From JACCTU01 sp963737405 (GTDB lineage: Bacteria; Actinomycetota; Thermoleophilia; Gaiellales; Gaiellaceae): DNA of 64,000 nt. The stretch's first letter is position 1. Each line of letters starts with the position of its first letter. The notes beneath the pieces were generated by a model, which saw nothing but the letters and a program-made list of their open reading frames with translations, was not told the origin of the DNA and searched no databases. A program made the translations under genes and the position numbers. The stretch spans positions 353,505-417,504 of the forward strand of contig CAVTSL010000005.1 in the NCBI GenBank assembly GCA_963737405.1. The letters are read 5' to 3'. Shown in pieces: positions 63,249 to 64,000 of the stretch.

Positions 63249-63881
63249 CGTCGACGGCCTCCGTCGATCGCTGCATTCTCTTCCCCTTCATGTCCGATAG
63301 CGGGATCGAGTTCCCGTAGGCGGGCCCGTGCACGTGAGAGGCGGGAACGAACGGTTCCGACCGGGATCCGGAGAGCGATCGCCGCGTCCTCGTAGCTGAG
63401 CTCGGACCAGGCGCAGAGCGCGAAGACCTCCTGCTCGCGACGGGGAAGGCGTGCGAGCAGCCCGAGGGCCGGCCCATCAGCTCCTCGTCGTCGAGCCGCT
63501 CGTCGGTGTCGTCCGCGAAGCTCGGCTCCGAGCTCGGCTGAGGAACGCGCCTGAGCGCCGCCGCATAGCGACGCTCGGAGCGACGGCGGTTGCGAACGAC
63601 ATTGGTGGCGATCCCAAACAGCCACGGAAGTTCCTTTCCGCTCGGAAGCTGCTTGTCGAGTCGCCGCCAGGCCTCAAGGAAGACGATCGAGACGAGATCC
63701 TCGGCGACGCCCAGCTCCCAACCCTGCGGAAGCAGTAGTTGTAGATCGTCCGCCCGTGGCGCTCGAAGAGCATCCCGAAGGCCTCGGAGTCACCGGAACG
63801 CGCCCGCGACCAGAGAACGGAGTCATCGAGCTCCACCGCTTGTTCATGTCCGACCGACGCGAGTCGGGTTCCCGACAACAT
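63245..63881 (-). pseudogene. ECF-type sigma factor, two frameshifts
   Basis: From ATG 63881, sigma-2 region SGDSEAFGMLFERHGRTIYNY continues after a slip near 63720 with AEDLVSIVFLEAWRRLD and LPWLFGIATNVVRNRRRSERR (region 2.4-like). A second slip near 63478 leads to sigma-4: LARLPRREQEVFALCAW and YEDAAIALRIPVGTVRSRL. All expected segments are present, so the frames may be broken only by sequence error. It is coupled to the gene after it. Confidence 0.75.
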
Positions 63882-64000
63882 CGTCGGTAGTCACGGCCTG
63901 AGCCATTCTTCAACCTAGAGCGGGCACGAGAGGAGCGGACCATTGGAGCCACGAGCGGCCGTGCTCGTACGCTACGACCGATCTACCCCGCGAACGCGGC

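Overview
The window is very GC-rich, uses GTG and TTG starts freely and is dense with 1-4 base gene overlaps. Together with a secreted protein built of Ig-like repeats, a DUF1206 membrane protein, a DUF4242 protein and a MarP-like protease, this points to Actinomycetota, most likely class Thermoleophilia (Gaiellales/Solirubrobacterales, soil or sediment). The class assignment is an inference from gene content. At least eleven genes carry frameshifts, so the sequence is either a draft or metagenomic assembly with indel errors or a genome with real gene decay; both may apply. Layout: 1-5180 is a leftward operon (glycogen debranching enzyme running off the edge, SDR, cation efflux transporter, small unknown protein, M48 membrane protease). 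5229-8437 is a rightward pair: an unusual FtsH-like AAA+ M41 protease with insertions in its ATPase domain, plus a single-pass membrane protein overlapping it. 8480-9590 is an exported Ig-repeat protein. tRNA-Lys and tRNA-Glu follow at 10.2-10.3 kb. From 10.35 to 24.6 kb, between tRNA-Glu and tRNA-Val, lies an accessory block: small single genes in mixed orientation (nucleotidyltransferase, methyltransferases, acetyltransferase, hydrolases, aminoglycoside-phosphotransferase-like kinase, broken AbiGi-like gene, orphan MMPL N-terminus, integrase remnant, HNH nuclease, macrodomain protein) with two families of short dispersed repeats. 25-52.7 kb is mostly housekeeping: NlpC/P60 hydrolase, galK, valS, a class III cyclase/AAA/TPR regulator facing an MFS transporter with a cyclic-nucleotide-binding tail, a coupled cyclodeaminase/subtilisin/GAF operon, an ECF sigma factor, PLP enzyme, MOSC protein, metallophosphoesterase, D-aminopeptidase, a SAM-I riboswitch driving a homocysteine methyltransferase/MTHFR fusion, an HD-GYP protein, a MarP-like protease and a speD-bpsA polyamine operon. 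After tRNA-Asp at 52.7 kb a second accessory block (hydrolase, vanadium haloperoxidase-like protein, methyltransferase, cupin, P-loop kinase) carries the same repeat family. The right end (58.5-63.9 kb) holds heavily frameshifted genes: a cyclase/ATPase with a changed Walker A lysine, an exported protein, and an ECF sigma factor coupled to a putative membrane anti-sigma partner. Functionally, the core shows one-carbon/SAM metabolism (riboswitch, Hcy methyltransferase/MTHFR, cyclodeaminase, SAM decarboxylase and branched polyamine synthase all use or supply the same pools), envelope proteolysis and quality control (M48, FtsH-like, MarP, NlpC/P60), and second-messenger signalling (cyclases, cNMP-binding transporter, HD-GYP).
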